Shown: positions 25,179-34,882 of the stretch, in pieces
Layout of the letters: every line of letters starts with the position of its first letter
Numbering within the stretch: the stretch's first letter is position 1
Assembly (NCBI RefSeq): GCF_000272475.1
Contig: NZ_AKFJ01000121.1
Location: 32,645 to 96,644 of the forward strand
Length of the DNA: 64,000 nucleotides
Direction of reading: 5' to 3'
From: Novosphingobium sp. Rr 2-17
Lineage (GTDB): Bacteria > Pseudomonadota > Alphaproteobacteria > Sphingomonadales > Sphingomonadaceae
The notes under the pieces: generated by a model
The model's database searches: none
The model's input: the letters and a program-made list of their open reading frames with translations, nothing else
Told to the model about the DNA's origin: nothing
Translations under genes and position numbers: made by a program

Positions 25179-25817
25179 TTAACGGCGGTTGAGGCTTTGC
25201 ATCTGGCGGTCGTGCAGGTGCGAAAGGAGGACCAAGCCACCTACCGCACCCATCAGGCACATCAGCATGTCCCACTGCGTGTCCCAAGGATCGCCTTGCG
25301 TCCCCAGGAATTCGTCCGCGCCTTGGCCCAGCGCCATCGCGGCGCCAAATTCGATCAGCTCATAGCTTGCACTGATTGCAAGGCAGCACGCGACGACCAA
25401 TAGGCTCGTCAAAGTGCCTGGCTTCATGCCTACATAGCGAACCAGCAATTCGCGAAATACGATAGCAGGGGTTAGGCCCTGGAACATGTGTCCGAACCGG
25501 TCGTAGGGGTTTCGTGCGAGGTCGAGCCATTCCTGCACCTGGAAACCCAACGGCACGCGGGCGTAAGTATAGGCCCCTCCCAGCATCAGCACGAGGCCGT
25601 GGGCGCAAATCAATGCCAAGGCGAGGTCGGTCAAGCCCTGGCGGCGCGTGGCCCAAAGGATGGGCAGCACTATCAAAACGGGCGCCACTTCCATCCACCA
25701 CGTAGCGCGATCATAGGGTGCCAGGCCTGAAATCAGCAGGCCGAAAGCCCAGATCACGGTCAGCCACATCAGGCGGCGGGTCGATCGTAATTCGCGCGAG
25801 GCATCGGTTAAGGTCAT
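25179..25817 (-). CDS. DUF2238 (YjdF-like) integral membrane protein
   Basis: A 212-residue inner-membrane protein with about six helices. The family hallmarks are N-P-Y-D-R-F-G-H-x-x-Q-G near the middle, S-A-S-Y-E-L-I-E and G-D-P-W-D-T-Q-W-D-M near the C-terminus. The conserved acidic and His residues at the membrane face suggest an enzyme or metal site, but no function is established. The start at 25817 is chosen because upstream sequence lacks protein character. It is a single gene divergent from pyrH and convergent with tsf. Confidence 0.85.
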   Translation of the reverse strand: MTLTDASRELRSTRRLMWLTVIWAFGLLISGLAPYDRATWWMEVAPVLIVLPILWATRRQGLTDLALALICAHGLVLMLGGAYTYARVPLGFQVQEWLDLARNPYDRFGHMFQGLTPAIVFRELLVRYVGMKPGTLTSLLVVACCLAISASYELIEFGAAMALGQGADEFLGTQGDPWDTQWDMLMCLMGAVGGLVLLSHLHDRQMQSLNRR

Positions 25818-25943
25818 GCACGAGCTTAGACCGGTAATCCCGCACGTGTCACTCGGCACAAGATCGGCCACGCCTACCCCTTGGCAATCCGCGCTCCTCC
25901 TCCTAAAGCCGGGCCATTCCCCGTTCCCAGGAGACCCAGCGGC

Positions 25944-26666
25944 ATGTCATCCTCCCCCTACAAACGCGTCTTGCTCAAACTGTCGGGCGAGGTCTTGATG
26001 GGGAGCCAGCAGTTCGGGATCGATCCGGCTTTCGTTTCGGAAATGGCGAAGGAAGTAAAAGCTGCCAAGGAAACCGGCCTCGAAATCTGCCTCGTCATCG
26101 GCGGCGGCAATATTTTTCGAGGCATGGCCGGTGCGGCGCGCGGGATGGACCGGGCGCAGGCCGACTACATGGGCATGCTGGCGACAGTGATGAATGCGCT
26201 GGCGATGCAGAACGCGCTGGAGCAGCTTGGCGTCCACACCCGCGTTCAGTCGGCGGTGCAGATGGACCAGATCTGTGAGCCGGTGATCCGCCGCCGCGCG
26301 GAACGTCATCTGGAGAAGGGCCGCGTTGTGATCTTCGCCGCCGGTGTTGGCGCGCCGTACTTCACCACCGATTCCGGCGCTGCCCTGCGCGCCGCAGAGA
26401 TGCAGTGCGACGCGCTCCTCAAGGGAACCAGCGTCGATGGCGTCTATGATAGCGATCCGAAGACCAATTCGGGCGCCACGCGTTATGAAACGATAGATTA
26501 CGACACGGTCCTCGCCAATAACCTGAAGGTGATGGACGCTTCTGCCGTGGCGCTTTGCCGCGACAACAACATTCCGATCGTTGTGTTTTCCATCCGCGAG
26601 CAGGGCAATCTTGCCCAGGTGCTGGCAGGCGGCGGCACCAAGACGGTCGTTCAAAAGGGAGCCTGA
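25944..26666 (+). CDS. pyrH: UMP kinase
   Basis: Hexameric kinase of the amino-acid-kinase fold converting UMP to UDP. The 240-residue protein has K-L-S-G-E (about 11-15), G-G-G-N-I-F-R-G and a T-D-S-G-A-A-L-R-A region. AGGAG lies upstream of the ATG at 25944, supporting that start over the longer open frame. It heads the plus-strand operon pyrH-frr-uppS-cdsA-dxr-rseP-bamA-ompH-fabZ; frr begins four bases after its stop. Confidence 0.96.
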   Translation: MSSSPYKRVLLKLSGEVLMGSQQFGIDPAFVSEMAKEVKAAKETGLEICLVIGGGNIFRGMAGAARGMDRAQADYMGMLATVMNALAMQNALEQLGVHTRVQSAVQMDQICEPVIRRRAERHLEKGRVVIFAAGVGAPYFTTDSGAALRAAEMQCDALLKGTSVDGVYDSDPKTNSGATRYETIDYDTVLANNLKVMDASAVALCRDNNIPIVVFSIREQGNLAQVLAGGGTKTVVQKGA

Positions 26667-26669
26667 ATC

Positions 26670-27227
26670 ATGGCCAAGTACGACAAGGCCGATCTCGAAC
26701 GCCGCATGCGCGGTGCAGTGGATTCGCTCAAGCACGATCTCGCCGGCCTGCGCACGGGCCGCGCCAATACCGCGTTGCTGGAGCCGGTCCAGGTGCAAGT
26801 CTACGGCGCGATGACGCCGATCACCCAGGTCGCGACGATCTCTGCGCCCGAGCCGCGCATGCTTTCGGTCCAGGTGTGGGACAAGAACAATATCGGTCCG
26901 GTAGAGAAGGCGATCCGCTCGGCGGGTCTGGGCCTGAACCCGATCAATGATGGCAACACCCTGCGTCTGCCGATCCCGGATCTGACCGAGGAGCGCCGCA
27001 AGGAACTGGCGAAGCTCGCGAGCCAGTATGCTGAAAAGGCGCGTGTCGCGATCCGCAACGTGCGCCGCGATGGCATGGAAGCGCTCAAGGCCGACGAGAA
27101 CAAGAAAGAAATCTCCGAGGATCAGCGCAAGCGTAGCGAAACCGAAGTCCAGAAGCTGACCGACGAGGTTATCAAGGCGCTCGACGAGGAATTCGGTCGC
27201 AAGGAAAAGGAAATCCTCGGCAAGTGA
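26670..27227 (+). CDS. frr: Ribosome recycling factor
   Basis: Splits post-termination ribosomes with EF-G. The 185-residue protein has the standard L-R-T-G-R-A-N-x-x-L-L-E, G-L-N-P-x-x-D-G and R-I/V-A-I-R-N-V-R-R-D motifs. It sits in the conserved pyrH-frr-uppS order. Confidence 0.97.
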   Translation: MAKYDKADLERRMRGAVDSLKHDLAGLRTGRANTALLEPVQVQVYGAMTPITQVATISAPEPRMLSVQVWDKNNIGPVEKAIRSAGLGLNPINDGNTLRLPIPDLTEERRKELAKLASQYAEKARVAIRNVRRDGMEALKADENKKEISEDQRKRSETEVQKLTDEVIKALDEEFGRKEKEILGK

Positions 27228-27257
27228 GGCAGGTCTGCTTCGCTGTGGGGGAAATTG

Positions 27258-27959
27258 ATGGCTAAACCCAAACTTGCCGCCCAACCTAGCGCCGCCCGCC
27301 ACGTTGCCATCATCATGGATGGCAACGGTCGGTGGGCCAAGAAGCGTCACCTGCCGCGCGCCTTGGGGCATCAGCGCGGGGTAGAGGCTGTGCGCCGGGT
27401 CGTACGTGGCGCGCGCGAACTGGGGCTGGAAGCCCTCACGCTCTATGCCTTCTCTACCGAGAACTGGCGTCGGCCTGAAGACGAAATTTCGGACCTGATG
27501 GGGCTTATGAAGCGCTTCATCCTGTCCGATCTCGACGAGTTTGCAGGAGCTGGAGTGCGCCTCAAGATCATAGGCGATTACAAGGCGTTCAAGCCCGATG
27601 TTGTCGAACTGATCGAAGGTGCAGTGGCGCGAACGGCGGGTAACAGCGGTACGACGCTGGTGATCGCGCTCAATTACGGCTCGCAGGACGAGATTGCCCG
27701 CGCCGCTGCCAAGGCGGCGGTAAAAGGGCCGATTACGCCTGATGCGATCGCAGCAGAGCTCGACACTGCCGACTTGCCGCCGCTCGATTTGCTCATCCGC
27801 ACCTCGGGCGAAGTTCGCTTGTCGAACTTCCTGTTGTGGCAGGCTGCCTATGCCGAAATGGTCTTCACCGATGTGCTCTGGCCGGATTTTTCCGCCGATC
27901 ACCTACGTGAAGCGCTGGAGGAATTCACCGTCCGGGATCGTCGCTATGGCGGCAGATAG
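27258..27959 (+). CDS. uppS: Undecaprenyl diphosphate synthase
   Basis: Cis-prenyltransferase making the C55 lipid carrier for peptidoglycan. The 233-residue protein has M-D-G-N-G-R-W-A-K (catalytic Asp), F-S-T-E-N-W-x-R-P and the C-terminal R-T-S-G-E-V-R-L-S-N-F-L-L-W-Q. GGGGGA precedes the ATG at 27258; a TTG three bases earlier is less likely. Confidence 0.96.
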   Translation: MAKPKLAAQPSAARHVAIIMDGNGRWAKKRHLPRALGHQRGVEAVRRVVRGARELGLEALTLYAFSTENWRRPEDEISDLMGLMKRFILSDLDEFAGAGVRLKIIGDYKAFKPDVVELIEGAVARTAGNSGTTLVIALNYGSQDEIARAAAKAAVKGPITPDAIAAELDTADLPPLDLLIRTSGEVRLSNFLLWQAAYAEMVFTDVLWPDFSADHLREALEEFTVRDRRYGGR

Positions 27960-27986
27960 ATTTCGGCACTCCCCGGTGGTGAGTTG

Positions 27987-28742
27987 ATGGCGGCAAAATC
28001 CGATCTTGGTATTCGCACGGCCTCGGCCGTGGTCATGCTGGCCGTCGCCGGAACCGCGGTATGGCTAGGGGGTGCAGTATGGACAGCATTTGTCTGCGCC
28101 GTGGCCGTGGGCGTGTTGTGGGAGTGGGTACGCCTCTCCAGGTCCGCTACAACCAATCCGGCGGAGCGCGGTTTCTGGAATTTCGCCGGGATGCTCTATG
28201 TGGGGACAGGCGCAGCGATGCTGTTGTTCCTGCACAACGCGGCGTTCACGCTGATGCCGCTGCTGACTGTCCTTGTGTGCGTGATCGCGGTGGACGTTGG
28301 GGCTTATTTTACCGGGCGGACGCTGGGCGGGCCGAAAATCGCGCCATCCATCAGTCCTTCCAAGACGTGGTCAGGGTTGCTGGGCGGCGTGTTGGGCGCG
28401 ACGCTGGCGCTGTTCGGTACCGCGTTGCTTTGGCGAGAAGGGGCGATCTCGTTCACCGGGGCGGGTGTTGCTGCCGATCGCGCTTCGTGCTTGGGCGCAC
28501 AGCCTTGCTGGTATCTCACAGCCAGCCCGGTTGCGGTGCTCGCTACATGTATCATGACTGGCATTCTCCTTGCTTGCTGCGCGCAGGCCGGCGACTTTTT
28601 CGAAAGCTGGATGAAGCGCCGGGCCAACGCGAAGGATTCGGGCAACCTTATTCCGGGGCACGGCGGCTTTTTTGACCGGGTCGATGGGCTGCTGGCAGTG
28701 CTGTTCGTACTGGCCCTGATGTTGCTGTTCCAGCCGCGATGA
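27987..28742 (+). CDS. cdsA: Phosphatidate cytidylyltransferase
   Basis: Membrane enzyme producing CDP-diacylglycerol, the donor for pssA and pgsA elsewhere in this window. The 251-residue protein has about seven membrane segments, P-S-K-T-W-S-G and the CDS signature K-R-x4-K-D-x-x-x-L-I-P-G-H-G-G-F-F-D-R-V-D at the C-terminus. The ATG at 27987 is preferred. Its stop overlaps the dxr start (ATGA). Confidence 0.95.
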   Translation: MAAKSDLGIRTASAVVMLAVAGTAVWLGGAVWTAFVCAVAVGVLWEWVRLSRSATTNPAERGFWNFAGMLYVGTGAAMLLFLHNAAFTLMPLLTVLVCVIAVDVGAYFTGRTLGGPKIAPSISPSKTWSGLLGGVLGATLALFGTALLWREGAISFTGAGVAADRASCLGAQPCWYLTASPVAVLATCIMTGILLACCAQAGDFFESWMKRRANAKDSGNLIPGHGGFFDRVDGLLAVLFVLALMLLFQPR

Positions 28743-29914
28743 GCTTGGGACTGAATCTCGATCGACGGTCGCTTTCCGTGCTGGGCGCAACTGGATCGGT
28801 TGGCAGCTCGACGCTCGATCTCGTTCGCCGCAGCCGTGATCAGTGGCACATCGTCGCGCTGACTGCCCATGCCAATGTCGATGCTCTGGCCCGCCTCGCG
28901 CGCGAGTTTCAGCCGGAAGTCGCGGTGATCGCGGATGAGCGCTACTTGCCTCAACTACGCGATGCGCTCGCTGGCACCGGCATCGAGACCGCTAGCGGCC
29001 CCGGGGCTCTCATTGAGGCGGCGGCGCGAGGCGCGGACGTGACCCTGGCAGCGATCGTCGGTTGTGCTGGCCTGGCACCGACGATGGCCGCAATCGAGCA
29101 GGGCGGTGTTATCGCGCTGGCCAACAAGGAAGCGTTGGTTTCCGCAGGCCAGGTCATGACTGCCGCCGTGCATCGACACGGTGCCACCTTGCTGCCGGTC
29201 GATTCGGAGCACAATGCGATCTTCCAGTGCTTGGCCGGTAGCGATCTTGCCGATGTACGCTGGATCACTCTGACCGCCAGCGGTGGACCCTTCCGCGACT
29301 GGTCGTGGGAGCGCCTGGCCGCAGCTACCCCCGCAGAGGCTGTGCGCCATCCCAACTGGAGCATGGGCGCCAAGATCAGCGTCGATTCGGCGACGATGTT
29401 CAACAAGGGCCTCGAACTGATCGAGGCGCACCACTTGTTCCCGGTCGGGCTCGATAAGCTGCGGATCATCGTCCATCCGCAGTCGATCGTTCACTCGATG
29501 GTCGAATATCGTGACGGGTCTACATTGGCCCAACTTGGTCCTTCTGACATGCGGGTTCCGATCGCCTCGGCGCTGGCTTGGCCGCGCCGGATGGATACGC
29601 CGTGCGATCCGCTCGATCTGGCGACTATCGGTGAACTTACCTTCCGCCAGCCGGACGAAGAACGCTTTCCTGCTACTCGCATCGCGCGCGAAGCGGCGCA
29701 GGCAGGAGGCGCAATCCCCGCCGTTCTCAATGCGGCGAACGAAATTGCGGTTGCCGCGTTCCTGGATGGACAGATTGCGTTCACCCAGATTGCTGCACAC
29801 GTAGCAGATGTGCTTGCTGCCTACGCTCCGCCGCCCCCCACGTGCTTGTCCGACATCCTCGATATCGATGGTGAAGCGCGCATCCGCGCCCGGTTATTGA
29901 CCGAAGGCGCCTAG
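28739..29914 (+). CDS. dxr: 1-deoxy-D-xylulose 5-phosphate reductoisomerase
   Basis: NADPH enzyme of the MEP isoprenoid pathway. The 391-residue protein has the nucleotide-binding G-A-T-G-S-V-G near residue 15, A-N-K-E-A-L-V, the metal and substrate site V-D-S-E-H-N-A-I-F-Q and L-T-A-S-G-G-P-F-R, plus N-W-S-M-G-A-K-I-S-V-D-S-A-T-M. It supplies precursors used by UppS two genes upstream and is translationally coupled to cdsA. Confidence 0.96.
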   Translation: MSLGLNLDRRSLSVLGATGSVGSSTLDLVRRSRDQWHIVALTAHANVDALARLAREFQPEVAVIADERYLPQLRDALAGTGIETASGPGALIEAAARGADVTLAAIVGCAGLAPTMAAIEQGGVIALANKEALVSAGQVMTAAVHRHGATLLPVDSEHNAIFQCLAGSDLADVRWITLTASGGPFRDWSWERLAAATPAEAVRHPNWSMGAKISVDSATMFNKGLELIEAHHLFPVGLDKLRIIVHPQSIVHSMVEYRDGSTLAQLGPSDMRVPIASALAWPRRMDTPCDPLDLATIGELTFRQPDEERFPATRIAREAAQAGGAIPAVLNAANEIAVAAFLDGQIAFTQIAAHVADVLAAYAPPPPTCLSDILDIDGEARIRARLLTEGA

Positions 29915-29923
29915 GAACCTGAT

Positions 29924-31303
29924 TTGACCGGATCACCCAGCCTGCTGATTACGATCTTCGCCTTTCTGCTCGTTCTGGGGCCGCTGGTTCTGATTCATGA
30001 ACTGGGCCATTATCTCGTCGGTCGTTTATTTGGGGTGAAGGCGGACGCCTTTTCCATCGGCTTCGGCAAGGAACTTGTGGGCTGGACCGATCGGCGGGGT
30101 ACGCGCTGGAAGCTGTCGGCGCTCCCCTTGGGGGGCTATGTCCAGTTCGCCGGCGACATGAACCCGGCCAGCGCGCCGAGCGCGGCCGATGATGGCCTGA
30201 CCCCGCAGGAGCGGGCGCAAACCTTCCACGCCAAGCCCTTGTGGCAACGCGCGCTGATCGTTCTCGCCGGGCCGATGACCAACCTGCTGTTGTGCGTCGC
30301 TATCTTTGCCGCTTTCTACGGCGTGTATGGTCGTGTCGTCGCAGATGCCGAGATCAGCGGCTTTTCCGCGAATTCGCCGGCTCAGAAGGCCGGCTTGCAG
30401 ATCGGTGATCGTATCCGTGCGATCGATGGTGAAAAGATTACCGGCGCTTTCGACGTCAGTGGCCACACGATCTATTTTCCCGGCAAGACGCTGTCGGTGG
30501 CGGTCGATCGGGATGGTCGCACGGTGGTGCTGCCAGTCACCCTAGCGTCGAGAGAACTGAGTGATCGCTTTGGCAACAAAGCCAAAGTCGGCGATTTGGG
30601 TGTGGAAATGGTGCCGGCCGTGGTGGGCGGGTTTGCGGGCGGTTCACCGGCCGAAAAAGCAGGTATCGAGATAGGTGACAGGATCGTCGCGGTAAGCGGC
30701 GTCCCCGTGACAGGTTTCGATGACATTCCCCGGCTCATCCGGCCCAACCCTGGTCGTGTGGTAGACCTGCAAGTCCAGCGCAACGGGCAAGTCCGCACGA
30801 TCCCGGTACGGATTGGCCAAGGCACGATCACTGACGAGCAAGGTCGGACCCAGAAGGTGGGTCAGATCGGCGTGCGGAACGGGCGGTTCGAGCAAGTTGG
30901 GCCGGTTCGCGCGATCGGGCTGGGTTTCGACGAGAGCTTCAAGGCCATGGGCACGATCGTCACGGGCATCAAGCAGATCGTAGTGGGCGACCGCTCGGTC
31001 AAGGAACTAGGCGGTCCGATCAAGATCGCCAAATATTCCGGCGAGGCGTTTTCGATGGGCTGGGAGGCCTTTGTGGGCTTCGTAGCGATGATATCGATTA
31101 ACTTGGCATTCATCAACTTACTGCCAATTCCGGGCTTAGACGGCGGTCATCTGGCGTTTTATGCGGCGGAATTCGTTCGCCGCAAACCGCTGGGCGTGCG
31201 AAGTCAGGAATGGGCGGTCCGAACAGGCGTGTTGCTGGTGCTCGCGCTCATGGTGTTTGTCACCTTAAACGATCTGGCTTCGCTCCCGCTTTTCGGGGGA
31301 TAG
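29924..31303 (+). CDS. rseP: RIP metalloprotease RseP (site-2 protease)
   Basis: Intramembrane zinc protease of envelope stress signalling. The 459-residue protein has H-E-L-G-H in the first helix (25-29), two PDZ domains (roughly 120-215 and 215-305) and the N-L-L-P-I-P-G-L-D-G-G-H motif carrying the third zinc ligand. The start is TTG at 29924 with AGGA upstream. It lies between dxr and bamA, the usual place. Confidence 0.95.
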   Translation: MTGSPSLLITIFAFLLVLGPLVLIHELGHYLVGRLFGVKADAFSIGFGKELVGWTDRRGTRWKLSALPLGGYVQFAGDMNPASAPSAADDGLTPQERAQTFHAKPLWQRALIVLAGPMTNLLLCVAIFAAFYGVYGRVVADAEISGFSANSPAQKAGLQIGDRIRAIDGEKITGAFDVSGHTIYFPGKTLSVAVDRDGRTVVLPVTLASRELSDRFGNKAKVGDLGVEMVPAVVGGFAGGSPAEKAGIEIGDRIVAVSGVPVTGFDDIPRLIRPNPGRVVDLQVQRNGQVRTIPVRIGQGTITDEQGRTQKVGQIGVRNGRFEQVGPVRAIGLGFDESFKAMGTIVTGIKQIVVGDRSVKELGGPIKIAKYSGEAFSMGWEAFVGFVAMISINLAFINLLPIPGLDGGHLAFYAAEFVRRKPLGVRSQEWAVRTGVLLVLALMVFVTLNDLASLPLFGG

Positions 31304-31489
31304 CCTGGAGAATTTGCCAGCATTCACAATGTTGCCGTTTTTTGGCTGCTTGATTGGAGGCGCTCCATCGGGCAGATGGCTGCGATTGCCTGAGGGGTTT
31401 GGTGCGTGCCCCTCGGTCGATCGGCCAAGGTGGTCTGTTTATATCGCGAAAGCGGCTACGGGATTTTACGTATAATGATTGGATGGGAA

Positions 31490-34156
31490 ATGGTTCGCCG
31501 CACTGACGAACGCCGCGCCTCGCACCTGGCAGCGCTGCTTATGGGGACCACGATCCTCACGGGTGCGCCAGCAGTGGCGCAGGCCCAATCCACTACGACG
31601 GCACCTGCTGACAAAGCACCCGCTGTCAAAGCTTCGGCCAAGAAACCCGCAGCTACCGCGGTATCGACGCCCGCTGCTGCGCCGACCGCGCCCGTGGTCG
31701 AGGGCCCGACCATCCAGACGTTGCTGGTCAAGGGTGCCGAACGGCTCGAGCCGCAAACGGTGCTGTCCTACATCAAGCTGCGCCCAGGCCAGGTCTACAC
31801 GAAGGCCGATGCCGATGGCGCCTTGAAGGACCTCTACGCGACGGAATTGTTCAAAGACGTGCAAGTCACCAATGAAGGTGGCGTGGTCACGATTCAGGTT
31901 CAGGAGAACCCGGTCGTCAACCGAATCATCCTCGAAGGCAACAAGCGCATCAAGGACGACAAGATCCTTCCCGAGATCAAGGTCTCGCCGCGCCAGATTT
32001 TCACCCGATCCAAGGTTCGCGCGGATGTCGCCCGCATTATCGAACTGTACAAGCGCCAGGGCCGCTATGCCGCCACGGTCGAGCCCAAGATGGTGTCGCT
32101 CGACCAGAACCGTGTCGATATCGTCTTCGAGATCACCGAGGGTGATAAATCGAAGGTCCGCCAGATCAACATCATCGGCAACGCGCACTTCTCCGACGGC
32201 GAACTGCGCGGCCAGATGATGACCAAGCAGGCCAGCCTCAAGCGCATTTTCAGCTCGGGCACCAGCTATGATCCCGATCGTATGGCCTTCGACCAACAGA
32301 AGCTGCGGCAGTTCTATCTGACGCAGGGCTATGCCGATTTCCGCGTCGTATCCGCCGTGGCCGAACTGACGCCGGACAAGAAGGACTTCATCATCACGTA
32401 TGTGGTGGAGGAAGGTAAGCGTTACAAGTTCGGTGACGTGAAGGTCGAAAGCCAGTTGCGTGACTTCGACGGCGAAAAGATGGCCAAGACCCTGCCGATG
32501 AAGAAGGGTGATTGGTACAACGCCAAGCAGGTCGAGGATACGATCGACAGCCTCAACGAGGTCGCCGGCACCGCGGGCTACGCCTTCGCCGACGTGCGTC
32601 CGCGCTATGACCGCGACAAGGACAACCTCACCATGGGGTTGACCTTCATCATCCAGGAAGCGCCGCGCGTTTATGTCGAGAAGATCGACATAAACGGAAA
32701 TACGCTGACGCAGGACAAGGTGATCCGCCGCGAGTTCCGTCTGGCAGAAGGTGACGCCTTCAACTCGCTGCAGGTCAAGCGCTCGACCAACCGCATCAAG
32801 TCGCTCGGCTACTTCCAGGAGAAGTTCGAGGTCGAGCAGAAGCCGGGCAGTGCAGAAGATCGCGTGATCCTCGAGGCCAACGTGGAAGAAAAGCCGACCG
32901 GCGAACTTCAGTTGTCCGCCGGTTTCTCCAGCTTGGAGAGCTTCATTTTCCAAGCGTCTATCCGCCAGCGCAACTTCCGCGGTCGGGGCCAGACGGTGGG
33001 CATCTCGGGCAGCATTTCGCAATATTCCAAGAGCGTCGAAGGCAGCTTCGTCGAGCCGTATTTGTTCAACAAGAACATGTCGCTGGGCGTCGATCTCTAC
33101 CGCCGCGACTACAACAACGCGTACTACAACTCGGACAACAACAAGACGTACGAGCAGGCCACGACCGGTATGCAAGTCCGCTTGGGCGTGCCGTTGACCG
33201 AATATCTCACCACGATATTCCGCTACACACTCAACTACGACGAAGTGAGCCTGGACAAGGACACGTACTATTCGACACGCGTCAATGGTACGTCCCAGTG
33301 CGATCCAATCCTGGCCGGAACCTATTTGTGCGAAGCGATCGGCAAGCGTCTCAGTTCGATCGTCGGCTCGTCGTTGATCTATGACAAGCTCGATAACCGC
33401 ATGCGGCCTACCCGCGGCTTTACCGCGACGTTGAGCGGTGACGTTGCAGGTCTTGGCGGCGACGTGAAGTACGCCCGCGTCAGCGTCAAGGCGACGCAAT
33501 ACTTCAACCTGGGCAAGGGCTTCATCTTCTCGCTTTCGGGCGAGGGCGGGGCAATCACCGGCTGGGGCGGCCAGGACGTGCGTCTTACCGACCGCTTCTT
33601 CCTGGGTGAGCCTCAGATCCGTGGTTTCGCAATCCGTGGCATCGGCCCACGCGTGATCCGCAAAAACTATGTCGACGGCGTAGAGTCTACCGACAAGGAC
33701 AACTGGAGCGATGATGCTCTGGGCGGCAATTACTACTATATGGGCCGCGCCGAAATGACGATCCCGCTGGGCGCGGGCGCGGCGGAAATGGGCTTGCGGC
33801 CCTCGATCTTCGCGGACATCGGCTCGGTTTGGGGCACTAAGAAGCCAAATCTCGATCATTGCACCACCGGCTGTATTCCTACCTATTACGTAAAGAATTC
33901 GGACGGCACCGATTCAACGACGACGACGACGTCAGCAACGTCAAATGGCGTGGCGAATACCGCAACGGGCAGTTACGCTTATCAGTTCGAAGAATACTAC
34001 GTCGGCGACACCTGGCTGCCGCGCGTCGCGGTGGGTATCGGCGTGAACTGGAACTCGCCGTTCGGTCCGTTCCGCATCGACTTTTCTAAAATCATCCTCA
34101 AGCGCGAGGGTGACGACACCAAGGCATTCACCTTCAACGTGGGAACGCAATTCTAA
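31490..34156 (+). CDS. bamA: Outer membrane protein assembly factor BamA
   Basis: Central BAM-complex component inserting beta-barrels. The 888-residue protein has a signal peptide ending A-Q-A (about 1-33), a Pro/Ala-rich linker, five POTRA domains (about 65-450) and a 16-strand barrel with the R-G-F loop-6 motif in Q-I-R-G-F-A-I-R-G-I-G-P. It ends in phenylalanine (V-G-T-Q-F), the barrel-insertion signal. I chose ATG 31490; ATG 31475 is also possible and adds five residues. A late extracellular loop contains a Cys pair (C-T-T-G-C) and five threonines encoded by five ACG triplets. ompH follows with a one-base overlap. Confidence 0.95.
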   Translation: MVRRTDERRASHLAALLMGTTILTGAPAVAQAQSTTTAPADKAPAVKASAKKPAATAVSTPAAAPTAPVVEGPTIQTLLVKGAERLEPQTVLSYIKLRPGQVYTKADADGALKDLYATELFKDVQVTNEGGVVTIQVQENPVVNRIILEGNKRIKDDKILPEIKVSPRQIFTRSKVRADVARIIELYKRQGRYAATVEPKMVSLDQNRVDIVFEITEGDKSKVRQINIIGNAHFSDGELRGQMMTKQASLKRIFSSGTSYDPDRMAFDQQKLRQFYLTQGYADFRVVSAVAELTPDKKDFIITYVVEEGKRYKFGDVKVESQLRDFDGEKMAKTLPMKKGDWYNAKQVEDTIDSLNEVAGTAGYAFADVRPRYDRDKDNLTMGLTFIIQEAPRVYVEKIDINGNTLTQDKVIRREFRLAEGDAFNSLQVKRSTNRIKSLGYFQEKFEVEQKPGSAEDRVILEANVEEKPTGELQLSAGFSSLESFIFQASIRQRNFRGRGQTVGISGSISQYSKSVEGSFVEPYLFNKNMSLGVDLYRRDYNNAYYNSDNNKTYEQATTGMQVRLGVPLTEYLTTIFRYTLNYDEVSLDKDTYYSTRVNGTSQCDPILAGTYLCEAIGKRLSSIVGSSLIYDKLDNRMRPTRGFTATLSGDVAGLGGDVKYARVSVKATQYFNLGKGFIFSLSGEGGAITGWGGQDVRLTDRFFLGEPQIRGFAIRGIGPRVIRKNYVDGVESTDKDNWSDDALGGNYYYMGRAEMTIPLGAGAAEMGLRPSIFADIGSVWGTKKPNLDHCTTGCIPTYYVKNSDGTDSTTTTTSATSNGVANTATGSYAYQFEEYYVGDTWLPRVAVGIGVNWNSPFGPFRIDFSKIILKREGDDTKAFTFNVGTQF
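33917..33931 (+). repeat. ACG trinucleotide run inside bamA
   Basis: Five tandem ACG units encode five threonines in a surface loop of BamA close to the penultimate strands. Slippage would change loop length in frame without breaking the gene. Confidence 0.9.
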
Positions 34157-34857
34157 TGAAGACCCTCAGCAAGACCGTCACTGCCGTTGCTGCTCTCACG
34201 CTGGCGCTCATCGCCGGCCAGCCGGCATTCGCCGCCAAGAAGGAGGCCGCGCCTGCCGCAGCCGCCGCTCCCGCCGCTGCCGATGGCGGCGCCGTGATCC
34301 CGGGCCTGGGTGTTGCCAGCTTCGATGCGATCATCGCCAATTCGAACGCCTTCAAGGCTGCCGAGACCCAGCGCCAGACCACCTACAAGGCGCAGTACGA
34401 CCAGGCGAAGAGCCGCAGCGACGCGCTCAATGCCCAGATCAAGCCGCTGGTCGACAAGTTCAACGCCGACCGTGCAGGCGGCAAGGTGGCCGACGCGCAG
34501 TTGCAGCAGCAGGCCGTTGCGGTTCAGCAGTTGCAGGAAAGCGGTCGTGCGGAACTGCAGCGCATCCTGCAGCCGGTGTCGCTGTCGCAGGCCTATGTCA
34601 CCGAGCAGATCGAAGACAAGCTGAACGATGCGGTCAAGGCCGGCATGCGCAAGCGCCGCGTCTCGATCCTGATCTCGCCCGATGCCATCTTGGCGGTCAA
34701 CGGCGGTGCGTACAATCTCAACCAGGACATCCTGAACGAGCTCAACACCTTGCTGCCTGCCGCGCAGTTGGTGCCGCCCGCTGGTTGGGTCCCGCGTCAG
34801 CAGCGCGAACAGCAGGCCCAGCAGCAGGCTCAGCAACCCGCCACCGGCGGTCGTTGA
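34156..34857 (+). CDS. OmpH/Skp family periplasmic chaperone
   Basis: Holds unfolded outer-membrane proteins on the way to BamA. The 233-residue protein has a signal peptide cleaved after A-F-A (about residue 26), an Ala-rich spacer, and a long helical segment rich in Gln/Ala/Lys with an R-A-E-L-Q-R-I-L-Q-P pattern. The tail is Gln-rich. Its start codon overlaps the last base of the bamA stop, consistent with joint expression. Confidence 0.88.
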   Translation: MKTLSKTVTAVAALTLALIAGQPAFAAKKEAAPAAAAAPAAADGGAVIPGLGVASFDAIIANSNAFKAAETQRQTTYKAQYDQAKSRSDALNAQIKPLVDKFNADRAGGKVADAQLQQQAVAVQQLQESGRAELQRILQPVSLSQAYVTEQIEDKLNDAVKAGMRKRRVSILISPDAILAVNGGAYNLNQDILNELNTLLPAAQLVPPAGWVPRQQREQQAQQQAQQPATGGR

Positions 34858-34882
34858 TCCACGCGCTGACGGGGCTTAGGAC

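Noticed and set aside
25947..27902. 651-codon open frame antisense to pyrH, frr and uppS
   Set aside because: It spans three certain genes and their spacers on the other strand and has no protein family character.
31466..33859. 797-codon open frame antisense to bamA
   Set aside because: It is a mirror of the GC-rich codon pattern of bamA. It has no ribosome site or recognisable domain, and bamA itself is certain.
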